A stretch of DNA of 64,000 bases, taken from contig JAWLCL010000017.1 in assembly GCA_041687255.1 (NCBI GenBank), positions 1-64,000 of the forward strand. The letters are read 5' to 3'. This DNA is from Mariniphaga sp041687255 (GTDB taxonomy: Bacteria > Bacteroidota > Bacteroidia > Bacteroidales > Prolixibacteraceae). The notes under the pieces were generated by a model that saw nothing but the letters and a program-made list of their open reading frames with translations, was not told the origin of the DNA and made no database searches. The translations under genes were made by a program, and so were the position numbers. This document shows, one piece after another, positions 52,495-61,187 of the stretch (the first letter of the stretch is position 1; the number at the start of each line of letters is the position of its first letter).

Positions 52495-53904
52495 ATGAAC
52501 GGAACAGTGAATTTTCTTTTAGAATCGGGCATTAGCCTTTCCTTGTTGGCTACAGTTTATGTAGTGTTTCTGAGAAAGGAGACTTTCTTTAAACTCAACC
52601 GCCTGTTTTTACTGGGGTCACTTCTTTTTTCTGTAATCCTCCCTTTTATTAAGTTCAGAATATATGATCCCCGCCCGGTAATGCTTTCTGAAATCACTGT
52701 TACTCCTTACCGCAATGTTATGGAGGCGGTAACCATTTATGGGCAGGATTTATCAATATCGGTTGAACAGGCTGTACTTTCCACTACAATACTTATCTGG
52801 TTGTATTTTGCCGGACTTGCATTTTTTCTGGGAAGGTACATTTTTCGGGTTACTCAGGTGATGCTTATTATCCGTAAAAATCCCGTCCGGAAATTCAATG
52901 CCGTTAGGCTTGTAATACTGGAGAAGGAATGCAGTCCGTTTTCATTTTTAAACTATGTATTTATAAGCCGGCCCCTGCAGAATACAGAAGGCTACGACAG
53001 GATGATGGCCCATGAGATGGAACATATTAAGCAGGGGCATTCGTTCGATGTTTTGATACTGGAATTGCTTACGGCATTCCAGTGGTTTAACCCTTTTCTC
53101 TGGATGCTTCGCCGTGCCGTGCGTGAGAATCATGAGTTCCTTGCCGACAAGGCAGTATTGGATTCAGGTGTGAACAGGGGGTATTACAAAAAACTGTTGT
53201 TAAACCAATTTGCCGGAGGGCAACTGGTTATTGCCAACAACTTCAATTATTCATTAATAAAAAATCGAATAAAAATGATGTCAAAAATAAAATCTTCAAA
53301 AACGTCTGCAGTAAAAATTATAATGGGATTAATTACTGCTGCTGCACTGATTATTGTCTTTGCCTGCGAGCAGAAAGAAGTAGAAGAAATGAAACCCGAT
53401 GTTCAGGAGCAGGCAATGAGTCTTACTTTACTGGATGATTCAAAGATAAAAGTTGAAGGAAACAGTGCCGATTTGGAACGAATAATTGAAATGATGTCGG
53501 GAAGCAGGGAGTTTGATGTAGAAACTTCCGGCGAGGGTAATCTGTTGCTTATCAAAAAGGATTTGCCTAATATGCTTGATAAAGATGAAGATATCTTCTT
53601 TATTGTGGAAACCATGCCTGAATTCCCGGGAGGGGAACCGGCCCTGCGGCAATATGTAGCCAATAACATCAAATATCCCGAAAGCGCTCAAGAGAATGGC
53701 GTGCAGGGAAGGGTATATGTCAGCTTTGTTGTTGACAAGGAAGGAAATGTTGCCAATGCAAAAATTGTTCGCGGTGTTGATCCTTCGCTTGACCAGGAAG
53801 CTTTGAGGGTTATTAACAGCTTACCGGCATGGGAACCCGGAAAGCAGAGAGGCGAGCCGGTAAATGTCAGTTATACGGTTCCAATAAACTTTGCATTGCA
53901 ATAG
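52495..53904 (+). CDS. BlaR1-like M56 metallopeptidase with C-terminal TonB domain
   Basis: 469 residues. Membrane helices at about 4-26, 34-53 and 96-118 are followed by the zinc protease site HEMEH (173-177) and the M56 follow-up FNPFLWMLRRAVRENHEFLAD. Another hydrophobic segment lies near 275-292, followed by a Cys. In place of the penicillin-binding sensor of BlaR1, the periplasmic tail has a linker (about 295-360) and a TonB domain (about 365-469: MPEFPGGEPALRQYV, VQGRVYVSFVVDKEG, LPAWEPGKQRGEPV) very like the one in the TonB gene at 50326. It starts 19 bp after the repressor gene. The architecture suggests a sensor whose signal is TonB-box engagement. Confidence 0.88.
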   Translation: MNGTVNFLLESGISLSLLATVYVVFLRKETFFKLNRLFLLGSLLFSVILPFIKFRIYDPRPVMLSEITVTPYRNVMEAVTIYGQDLSISVEQAVLSTTILIWLYFAGLAFFLGRYIFRVTQVMLIIRKNPVRKFNAVRLVILEKECSPFSFLNYVFISRPLQNTEGYDRMMAHEMEHIKQGHSFDVLILELLTAFQWFNPFLWMLRRAVRENHEFLADKAVLDSGVNRGYYKKLLLNQFAGGQLVIANNFNYSLIKNRIKMMSKIKSSKTSAVKIIMGLITAAALIIVFACEQKEVEEMKPDVQEQAMSLTLLDDSKIKVEGNSADLERIIEMMSGSREFDVETSGEGNLLLIKKDLPNMLDKDEDIFFIVETMPEFPGGEPALRQYVANNIKYPESAQENGVQGRVYVSFVVDKEGNVANAKIVRGVDPSLDQEALRVINSLPAWEPGKQRGEPVNVSYTVPINFALQ

Positions 53905-54083
53905 CAGTGTTTGTTTTTGACCTCCATTTGTTTAGCAACAGTTATAAGACATCTGTTAAATCAGGCAAACAAAAGCACTTCCTTTTCTGGTGATAATAAT
54001 CTTTAACGGTTGCCTGAGATCAGGTTTATTGCAGATTTTTAACATTTCTTTTATATCTTTATGAGCATAAAATCATTATACCA

Positions 54084-55337
54084 ATGAAAAAATTACATCT
54101 AATCCTTACCATACTGCTTTTTATTGCAAGTCCCGGAATTGGTTTTTCGCAGGAAAAGATAGATCTGTTAATCCTTAACCGCAATTATGAAGAAGCATTG
54201 CAATTATTGAACAAACGCATTCAAAAAGATCCCGGGGCCGCACTGTTCCTGAAAAAAGGATTGGTGCTGAGTACGCTTCAGATGTACCAGGAAGCCATCA
54301 GTGCCTATACTGCCGGACTGGAACTTGAACCTGATAATAAGGAAATACCTGCTGAACTGGCCGATGCATATGCTGCACTGGGCAATCATCCGGAAGCAAA
54401 TCTTTATTATAAAATAGCTGCTGAACTTGAGCCTGAAGATCTTTCAATGGCTGCAAAATTGGGAAAAAACTACATTCAGCTGGATGATTTTAAAAAGGCG
54501 TACGATGTCTTTTCTACAATTTACCGGGAGGATTCTACTAACGTATATTGGAACAAACAATATGCTTTTAGTGCGTACCGGACGCATAGAACTAAGCAGG
54601 CAGTTGAATTGTACGAGAAGGTAATACAAATGAATCCGGGTGATTATTCCTCTTACCACAACCTTATAAAGCTGTACCAGCTGATGGAGAAGTTCAGTGA
54701 TAAACTGCGTATAGTTGACCTTGGACTGAAACAGTTTCCTAATGACCAGGGGTTTTTCAACGTGCAGGCTTCCCATTATTTTTACCAGAAAAGGTATGAA
54801 GAAGCACGCGGGGTCTATGAGAAGTACTTTGTTGCCGGGGGCGATTCCACTTTCAAAACACTGCAGGAGTATGGCATAAGTTTATATTTCACGAAAGATG
54901 AGCAAAAAGCAATCTCTATTCTTGATATATGTGCCAATCAAATCGTAAACGATCCCTATGTGTTGTTTTACCTGGCCCTGAGCTATAAAAAGCTGGCAGA
55001 GTATGAAGTGGCCGAGGCTTACATGAATGCAGCCATTGAATCGGCCACACCTCACTACCTGCCCGATATGTATCATCACCTGGGACAAATCTACGGGCAA
55101 CAGCGGATGTTTGAAGAATCAATTGCCGCCCTGAAAAAAGCCAATGAAATGGACCCGACAAATTACGAGGTGCTGTTTGAAATTGCCACCACTTATGAGG
55201 AATTTAATTCAAATAAAACCATTGCTCTGAATTATTATAACATTTATTTGAAGGAAGCCGGTGAGGCGGCAAAAAATGCCAATTACGCCCTCGAACGGAT
55301 GACAAGAATAAAAGAAGATTTATTCTTTGAAGAGTAA
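54084..55337 (+). CDS. Exported tetratricopeptide-repeat protein
   Basis: 417 residues with a signal peptide (about 1-23, GIGFSQ). TPR-like units run through most of the length: NYEEALQLLNKRIQKDPGAA, MYQEAISAYTAGLELEPDNKE, NHPEANLYYKIAAELEPEDL, HRTKQAVELYEKVIQMNPGD and FEESIAALKKANEMDPTNYE. No enzyme domain is seen. It follows the M56-TonB gene by 179 bp with no clear terminator between them, so co-transcription cannot be excluded. Periplasmic or outer-membrane scaffold is the best guess. Confidence 0.85.
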   Translation: MKKLHLILTILLFIASPGIGFSQEKIDLLILNRNYEEALQLLNKRIQKDPGAALFLKKGLVLSTLQMYQEAISAYTAGLELEPDNKEIPAELADAYAALGNHPEANLYYKIAAELEPEDLSMAAKLGKNYIQLDDFKKAYDVFSTIYREDSTNVYWNKQYAFSAYRTHRTKQAVELYEKVIQMNPGDYSSYHNLIKLYQLMEKFSDKLRIVDLGLKQFPNDQGFFNVQASHYFYQKRYEEARGVYEKYFVAGGDSTFKTLQEYGISLYFTKDEQKAISILDICANQIVNDPYVLFYLALSYKKLAEYEVAEAYMNAAIESATPHYLPDMYHHLGQIYGQQRMFEESIAALKKANEMDPTNYEVLFEIATTYEEFNSNKTIALNYYNIYLKEAGEAAKNANYALERMTRIKEDLFFEE

Positions 55338-55597
55338 AAATTTGGGTACAGACGCCGATGATGATAAAACAAATGTTCCCGGAATTAATCAAATCGTTTT
55401 ATTAACACGATATACAGGCTTTTTTTGAAGGCTGTTTCATTAGTATTGTTTCAAATAATCACCAGTGAATTTCCATTGTGATGTAGAAAACATCAGTTTA
55501 CAGGCATCACATTTCTTTAACATAAAGAACAGGGCCTGAATATACCGGCAAGCCCAATAAATTTTCCGAAATTATAACTCAATTGTTTTAACCGTTT

Positions 55598-58135
55598 TTA
55601 GAAAATGGCATAGTTTATCTTCATCATAAAGGAGTTATGTGGGAAAATACCCAATACATCGCTCAACTGTTTATTCAGTGGCCGGTCGTAGGGAGAATTG
55701 TACACCGGACCCAGCGGATTGACCTCGTCCCTTGCATTTCTGTTGTGGCTCCAAACCAGGAACAGGGTAGAGCCGGGCCGGTACTCCCAGCGCATGACAA
55801 GATTTGACTGCAGGTTCTGGTAAGCAAAATCCTGCTCTTTTGGAAAAGTCGGAAAAGGTATCAGTTGGTCGGGATTTACAAGTATGCTGTAATTGTCATA
55901 TTTCCCTTTGGCCAGGAACAATTGGGAATAAAGCTGAAAAGAAAGCGTATTTGTAAAAGTAACTGCTCCTCTCAATGTAAGGTCGAGAGAGCCGGTATTA
56001 CGTTTTCCGAATACCGGGATGAAATGGTAACCCGGGCTGTATTCAGGCCGGAGCTCCGGCAGAGGGATGAGTGCTCCGTAGTCATCGAAAAGGGTATATT
56101 CTTCCGGCCCCAGGTTAACAGGCGCTACCGGCCTGTTTCCAACCATCCACCCGTCTTCGGTTTTCATGAAACTCTCATTGGAAGCCCAGGCTGTATTTGC
56201 CCTTTCCCAGTCGCCCTTCATGCTTCCCGAAAAGGAAAAACGAGTTCCGATGTCCAGGTTGCCGCTCATTCCCAACATATAAATCTTCCCGCCATCGCCC
56301 GAATATTTAAAACTTCCTTCGGTAGTTATGAGCCAGTTGCGACGGTAATCGGTATTATACTCCCCTGTAAACATAACACTCCAGGGGCGTGCCCAGCGGT
56401 CGAGGCCCCTGGTTTCCCAGATGTCGTAACCGCCGATAATTTCAGAAAAGCTGCTGCTAAACCTGATAAGCTGCGAGTTGAGTGTGGTCCATTCCGAACG
56501 GAGCTGAAAGAAATCACCCATGTTCCACCATTGCAGGTATGAATAACGCTGGCGGTGGTAGAGCCTTATATTGGCCCGCTGGAAACTTCCGAACGGTTGC
56601 CCTGCGTTAATGTTATAGGTCAGTCCCGACCATGCTTCATAGAAGTTCTGCTCGAAGCTGGTCCAGCCAATATCATTGGGGTTATACTGATCGGAAAATA
56701 CCAATAGCGTAACATGTCCGTCGATTATGCCCTCACGCTTTTTCATAACCAGTCCACCCATAAAACCCCGTTGGACTTCCTGTTCACTTACTTGTGATTT
56801 CCGGTTTGCAAAAGCTGCGATTCCTTCAAAACTGTACCGGTTTTCACCAAACCGCAAATCCCAATCCACGCCGCCCGTCATACTTTGCTGACCGGTACCG
56901 TTATTTTCGGGACTTTGGTACATGGTCAGTATTCCGCCCGCAGAGGAGAACTTGCCTATTTGCTGGCTTGCCCTGGCTACTCCGTAATTTTGAGCTGGTT
57001 TAAAATCATGGCCTGCAGAAGTCCCCAGCAAACCAAACGAGAGCCCTTCGGCCGACCTGCCTGATATTTTGGCGGCTCCGATAATTGGATTACCGGCTCC
57101 TATCCGGCGGGTGTAAAACAGGCTGCTCCTTCCAATCCCAAATTGAAAGATATCAGCTCCTTCTACAAAGAAAGGCCGTTTCTCGGTATAAAGTGTTTCA
57201 AACGCTGTAAGATTTAGTACTGCAGGGTCAGCCTCCACCTGTCCGAAATCGGGGTTGATGGTGGCATCAAGCATGATGTTTGGCCCCAGGCCTACTTTGA
57301 CATCTCCGCCTACATCAATTCGTGCATCATAGTCACCTTTACCCGGCCGGGCAGCATCTTCAAAAACATCGATCGCCGACAGGAGGTAAGGACGGAGCTG
57401 TAAATTTCGTCGGGGTTGTAAATTTTTTATATCCTCTATCTGCCCATACCTGGCAACCAGGTTGGCGCGCTCGGTGCTGGGTATGTAGGGCCACTCGGAA
57501 ACTTCACCCAGGCGCGGAATGATGCGTGTAATGTGGAATCCCCAGGTTTGTTCTTCTATCTCAGGGAAGCGAAGCATGCTGTAAGGAATTCTGAATTCGG
57601 CAGTCCATCCTTCATTTGTAGTTTTAACCGACGAAAACCAGATGGCATCCCAGGAGGTATCAAGACCCTCAATTTCAAAAATGCCTGCAGAAGAGAAGCT
57701 GGATATTCTGCCTTGCCGTCCGTCGAGCTGGACACCGGCGGCATTTACAGCAAAGGTATAGGCTGTGCGGCGGTTAAAGTAGGAGTCGAATGAGACCAGT
57801 AACCAATCGGCCCGGTTTAACTCATCCCTCCTTCCCAATGTGTTTTCTATGTCATCCGGTGCGTCGTACATAATGGCACTGACATACAGATTATCAGTTC
57901 CAAACAAGATGCGTACCTCAGTTTTTCGTGTTGCCCGTGAACCTTCTGCCGGTTCACGCTGAATAAAGTCATGAATAACTTCTGCATCCTCCCATGCCGG
58001 TTCATCAGGGAGTCCATCAATATGTATCGTTGCTTCTGAATGAGTTGCCCTGATGGTTGCATTTTGCTGTGCAGTAACTGTAAGGACGGAAAAAAATGAA
58101 AGTGTAAGGTAAATGCGCAAATAATCAAAGAACAT
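55598..58135 (-). CDS. DUF5916 outer-membrane protein with CBM9-like N-terminus
   Basis: 845 residues with a signal peptide (about 1-22). Residues about 25-215 form a CBM9-like beta sandwich (IHIDGLPDEPAWEDA, VRILFGTDNLYVSAIMYDAP, WTAEFRIPYSMLRFP). The rest is the DUF5916 region: aromatic, alternating strands typical of a beta-barrel, with MLDATINPDFGQVEADPAVLNLTAFETLYTEKRPFFVEG (in parts) as the family signature and a C-terminal NYAIF end. It starts 6 bp after its neighbour's stop; both are CBM9-like, so they form an operon. Function in glycan or other ligand uptake is possible but unproven. Confidence 0.88.
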   Translation of the reverse strand: MFFDYLRIYLTLSFFSVLTVTAQQNATIRATHSEATIHIDGLPDEPAWEDAEVIHDFIQREPAEGSRATRKTEVRILFGTDNLYVSAIMYDAPDDIENTLGRRDELNRADWLLVSFDSYFNRRTAYTFAVNAAGVQLDGRQGRISSFSSAGIFEIEGLDTSWDAIWFSSVKTTNEGWTAEFRIPYSMLRFPEIEEQTWGFHITRIIPRLGEVSEWPYIPSTERANLVARYGQIEDIKNLQPRRNLQLRPYLLSAIDVFEDAARPGKGDYDARIDVGGDVKVGLGPNIMLDATINPDFGQVEADPAVLNLTAFETLYTEKRPFFVEGADIFQFGIGRSSLFYTRRIGAGNPIIGAAKISGRSAEGLSFGLLGTSAGHDFKPAQNYGVARASQQIGKFSSAGGILTMYQSPENNGTGQQSMTGGVDWDLRFGENRYSFEGIAAFANRKSQVSEQEVQRGFMGGLVMKKREGIIDGHVTLLVFSDQYNPNDIGWTSFEQNFYEAWSGLTYNINAGQPFGSFQRANIRLYHRQRYSYLQWWNMGDFFQLRSEWTTLNSQLIRFSSSFSEIIGGYDIWETRGLDRWARPWSVMFTGEYNTDYRRNWLITTEGSFKYSGDGGKIYMLGMSGNLDIGTRFSFSGSMKGDWERANTAWASNESFMKTEDGWMVGNRPVAPVNLGPEEYTLFDDYGALIPLPELRPEYSPGYHFIPVFGKRNTGSLDLTLRGAVTFTNTLSFQLYSQLFLAKGKYDNYSILVNPDQLIPFPTFPKEQDFAYQNLQSNLVMRWEYRPGSTLFLVWSHNRNARDEVNPLGPVYNSPYDRPLNKQLSDVLGIFPHNSFMMKINYAIF

Positions 58136-58141
58136 TTCAAA

Positions 58142-58867
58142 TCATTTAAAAATAAAGGTGCCAAAGTTATGTGGTTCGTGGAAATTTCTGACCGTTGGAT
58201 TCCAGGAAAAACGTGTAGTTCCTTCATCGTGGTCGAGGCGATAGATATTTGCTCTCCACTTCATGCCGGGCCCGGGCGATTCACTGATGAGAGGTTCCAT
58301 TAGTTTCCAGGGAATAAAGAATTCAGCAGTCCAGCCCGTTACCGCTCCTGTATCTTTTGAATCAACTGTCTGTATTGATGCCTTATGTCGTGTTTTTCGA
58401 TCCCCTTCATATTTCCAGGGAAGCCAACCTAAAAACTTACCATCAAGATTAGGAATCAACAGGGTAAGCTCATAATTTAATGGTGATAACTGGTATTCAA
58501 AATAGAGGGGAAATTTTTCGTCCGGCATCAGGAATACTTCCACCACATCCTCCTCCCACAGGTTCAGATTATCAGCCTGCATGGTAGCTGTAATTTTCCG
58601 GTCTTTATTCCGGACAAGAAAATAGATTCCGGTTTCCGACCAGAGAACTTTGGCATCGGTCCGGTACTCCAGATGCTCATTGTTTCGTTGCGGAATTTCT
58701 TTCCATGAGGTTTTGTTCCATTCAGGGGCACTTCCTGTTCCGGTGATCTCAAAATCGGAACTGCGGATGATATCCATTGTGGCGGATGTATCGTTCTGCT
58801 GTGCTGAGGCTTGTAATACAGCCACAATAAGAGGAAGCAGCCAAAGGAGAGTATATTTCTTCTTCAT
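58142..58867 (-). CDS. Carbohydrate-binding family 9-like exported protein
   Basis: 241 residues starting at the ATG at 58867 (MKKKYTLLWLLPLIVAV); the longer in-frame reading puts 27 non-hydrophobic residues before the signal peptide. The mature protein is a CBM9-like sandwich: FEITGTGSAPEWNKTSWKEI, VLWSETGIYFLVRNKDRKI, LWEEDVVEVFLMPDEKFPLYFEYQLSPL (in parts), GWTAEFFIPWKLMEPL and a closing FHEPHNFGTFIFK. No catalytic domain. It heads a two-gene operon with the DUF5916 protein. Confidence 0.85.
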   Translation of the reverse strand: MKKKYTLLWLLPLIVAVLQASAQQNDTSATMDIIRSSDFEITGTGSAPEWNKTSWKEIPQRNNEHLEYRTDAKVLWSETGIYFLVRNKDRKITATMQADNLNLWEEDVVEVFLMPDEKFPLYFEYQLSPLNYELTLLIPNLDGKFLGWLPWKYEGDRKTRHKASIQTVDSKDTGAVTGWTAEFFIPWKLMEPLISESPGPGMKWRANIYRLDHDEGTTRFSWNPTVRNFHEPHNFGTFIFK

Positions 58868-59237
58868 ATTTCCATGTTTTTTACAAATTTGCAGGATGCC
58901 AGCTGAACTCAAATTGAATTCTTCGCAGCAAGATAAAAAAAAATTCAACAGGCGTAACCGGTAAGTTCAGGTTCATATAAGTTATAAGATAAAAAGCCAA
59001 CTCTAATGGATATCGTCTGCATACATTCTCTATACCCGGGACGTATTAAATTCGCGTTTACATGGTCCTGGTATGGTTTTAATACGGGGATGGTTATATG
59101 AATTCAGGGGTAAAAATCTTTACAAAATAAAGAGAAAGCTTCAGCTGATGTCGGGAATATGTTGTATTAAATGGAACTTTTGATACCGGAGGCTTTAAAA
59201 AAATAGTTCTGCAGAAAAGAAGGCAACCGGAAGGAAT
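58868..59237. other. Intergenic region with one inverted repeat
   Basis: 370 bp before the CBM9-like operon. CGTATTAAA (59042-59050) pairs with TTTAATACG (59078-59086) over a 27-nt loop, with C/G-rich flanks. No gene or promoter match stands out. Confidence 0.5.
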
Positions 59238-60194
59238 TTATTTTTTTCCTGTTTTTTCCCTGACCAGGTTGGCAAGTTGCACACGGCTTTTTACATTGGT
59301 TTTTGTATAGATGCGATGTGCATGATCTTTTACCGTTTGCAAGGTTATAAACAGCTTTTCAGCTATGGCTTTGTTGGTTTTGCCGTCGCATATTTCAAGT
59401 ATAATTTCCGATTCCCGTTTTGAAATGTTGTACTCTTTACAAAACGATTCAAAGTTGTTGGTTTTGACAGCCGGCTTTTTTTCAGCAAAAGAAACAAAAA
59501 ACTTTATGCAAACAGGTAACAATGCACTTGAAGCAAAAAGTATAAGGATTGAAACTGCTGTGTATACAAATCCCAATGGACCTAATAACCAAAACACAAC
59601 AGAATAGAGAGCAGTTCCGCTTAAATAGATAGCAAGGCATTTATGAATTTCCTGCTTTTGATAATAGATGTCTTTGGCCGAACCCGGTTTAATAAACGGC
59701 AGAAGGAAGAGCAGGTGAATTAACAGGTTCAGCGGGATAAATGCTCTTATCAAAAACTTATCTGGATTTGCAGGAGTTCTGAAGTAACCAGTCTGAAACA
59801 GGTAAACACTCGCAGAAAGTAATAACAGGAATACTGTAAAGAAAATGTAAATCCAGGTTCCTGTAAAACGGTATTTATTCAGGTTTAAGCTAAACTTCAG
59901 GAGCATGAACCAGCTGATAACCAGAAATGGTATTCCAAGCAAGGGGAGGAAAAGCGCCAGTTTCGCAGAAATTTCAGGGTCAGTTATTGCATCAGTTATA
60001 ACCTGCCGGAGAGCAAGGTTTCCCCATATACTGTATATATAAAATGTAAACAGAAAGATTTGCTGGTAAAGCAGCAGTTGAAATTCTGATTTTTTTACTT
60101 TATGAAAGATCTGATAGCTGGTAAGAATGCTGATAACAGCTATTCCGGATGTAGCAACAAAGGCAACCAGGTATATTAAGTACTCAGCGAACAT
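59238..60194 (-). CDS. Membrane-bound LuxR-type regulator (7TM-HTH)
   Basis: 318 residues. About the first 240 hold seven hydrophobic segments, such as YLIYLVAFVATSGIAVISIL, LALFLPLLGIPFLVISWFML, IYIFFTVFLLLLSASVYLF and FVYTAVSILILFASSALLP. The C-terminal 70 residues are a LuxR/FixJ helix-turn-helix: ISKRESEIILEICDGKTNKAIAEKLFITLQTVKDHAHRIYTKTNVKSR (in parts). No receiver domain is present, so signal reception is by the membrane part. It faces the gene at 60397, with two copies of CTACCAAAGTAG between them that could be its sites. Confidence 0.85.
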   Translation of the reverse strand: MFAEYLIYLVAFVATSGIAVISILTSYQIFHKVKKSEFQLLLYQQIFLFTFYIYSIWGNLALRQVITDAITDPEISAKLALFLPLLGIPFLVISWFMLLKFSLNLNKYRFTGTWIYIFFTVFLLLLSASVYLFQTGYFRTPANPDKFLIRAFIPLNLLIHLLFLLPFIKPGSAKDIYYQKQEIHKCLAIYLSGTALYSVVFWLLGPLGFVYTAVSILILFASSALLPVCIKFFVSFAEKKPAVKTNNFESFCKEYNISKRESEIILEICDGKTNKAIAEKLFITLQTVKDHAHRIYTKTNVKSRVQLANLVREKTGKK

Positions 60195-60285
60195 TGTTCA
60201 ATTTTTGGTTTTGTTCTGCTAAAAACCAACAGGAATTTCATTTCTGGTGTAAAAGAAAAAGCTTCAGGTTCAGTCTTCAAGCAGG

Positions 60286-60299
60286 GCTACCAAAGTAGC
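60286..60299. promoter_or_regulatory. Dyad GCTACCAAAGTAGC, site 1
   Basis: A perfect dyad GCTAC-CAAA-GTAGC between divergent genes. The core CTACCAAAGTAG recurs 27 bp on, at 60314-60325. Dimer binding by the adjacent LuxR-type regulator is an inference. Confidence 0.5.
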
Positions 60300-60312
60300 A
60301 ATTTTTAAGAAT

Positions 60313-60326
60313 CCTACCAAAGTAGC
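60313..60326. promoter_or_regulatory. Dyad CTACCAAAGTAG, site 2
   Basis: CCTACCAAAGTAGC, the second copy of the dyad, 71 bp before the ATG at 60397 and 119 bp before the regulator's own start at 60194. Confidence 0.5.
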
Positions 60327-60396
60327 TGGTATGTTTTTATTCTAAGACTTACATTTGAAGAAGAAAAACAAAAAACAGAAAATTAAATTGAAAAAG

Positions 60397-61092
60397 ATGG
60401 AAAAGTACTACAGTTTGACTCCTTCGATTGGAGGAAGTTTTAGTTACGGCTGGAGAAAAATGTTTGATAAAGCATTTCTTCCGCTGCTGCTGGCCGTTGT
60501 TATCGCCGGATTGTTGAACGGGCCTATGGGAATGACTTGGGAGGCCGACAGTAATGAGTGGTTTAACTTGTTTTGGATCTTTCCTGTGGCTTTAATTGGT
60601 ATGGCATATGGGTTTCTTTTCAAACCGGTGATTAACTATGGTGAAAGGTATCTCTTTTTGAAAGCCATGCGGGATGAAGAGGCGGAATTGAAAACATTGT
60701 TTGAAGGATTTAAAAGCAAATACTTCAAGATTGTTTTGGCAAACCTTATTGTTGTTGCTTTGGCTGTTATTGGCTTTGTACTGTTAATAATACCTGGTAT
60801 AATAATCCTGGTGAGGCTGGCTTTTGTTCCCTTCCTGGTTATGGATAAAGATTTGGAACCAATGCAGGCTGTGGAAAGAAGCTGGCAGCTTACCCGGGGG
60901 CACGGTTGGAAAATCTTTTGGATGGCAGTCATTTCATTCTTTATCCTGATAGCGGGTTTGCTGGTGTTTTTTGTTGGCATCATAGTCTCCTTTATGTGGA
61001 TACATTCTGCCTTTGCCACTCTCTATCAGTCGGTAGTGTACAACAATGATGATGAGAATCCCATACCCATTCTGGCCGTTAATGAAGAATAA
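60397..61092 (+). CDS. Polytopic membrane protein with GYxL/DUF975-like pattern
   Basis: 231 residues from the ATG at 60397; a TTG 14 codons earlier would add a Lys-rich stretch and is less likely. About five or six membrane segments are visible (LPLLLAVVIAGLLNG, LFWIFPVALIGMAYGFLF, IVLANLIVVALAVIGFVLLIIPGIIILVRLAFVPFLV, AVISFFILIAGLLVFFVGIIVSF, in blocks). The block PGIIILVRLAFVPFLVMDKDLEPMQAVERSWQLTRG is the pattern shared by DUF975-like and glycerophosphoryl-diester-phosphodiesterase membrane domains. Function is unknown to me. Divergent from the LuxR-type regulator and followed by a strong terminator, it is probably its target. Confidence 0.75.
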   Translation: MEKYYSLTPSIGGSFSYGWRKMFDKAFLPLLLAVVIAGLLNGPMGMTWEADSNEWFNLFWIFPVALIGMAYGFLFKPVINYGERYLFLKAMRDEEAELKTLFEGFKSKYFKIVLANLIVVALAVIGFVLLIIPGIIILVRLAFVPFLVMDKDLEPMQAVERSWQLTRGHGWKIFWMAVISFFILIAGLLVFFVGIIVSFMWIHSAFATLYQSVVYNNDDENPIPILAVNEE

Positions 61093-61112
61093 AAGTATTG
61101 CTTTGACAAGAT

Positions 61113-61144
61113 AGCTGCCCGGAAATTCCTGGCAGCTTTTTTTT
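61113..61144 (+). terminator. Terminator after the membrane protein gene
   Basis: AGCTGCC (61113-61119) pairs with GGCAGCT (61131-61137), followed by eight T. Confidence 0.88.
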
Positions 61145-61187
61145 ACGGACTCAGGCGGCTTTAGGTGAAAAGTTATATTTTTGATGA

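Noticed and set aside
52086..53904. Beta-lactam resistance module (blaI-blaR1)
   Set aside because: The M56 protein lacks a penicillin-binding sensor domain and no beta-lactamase is near. The TonB domain and the operators before TonB genes point to another role.
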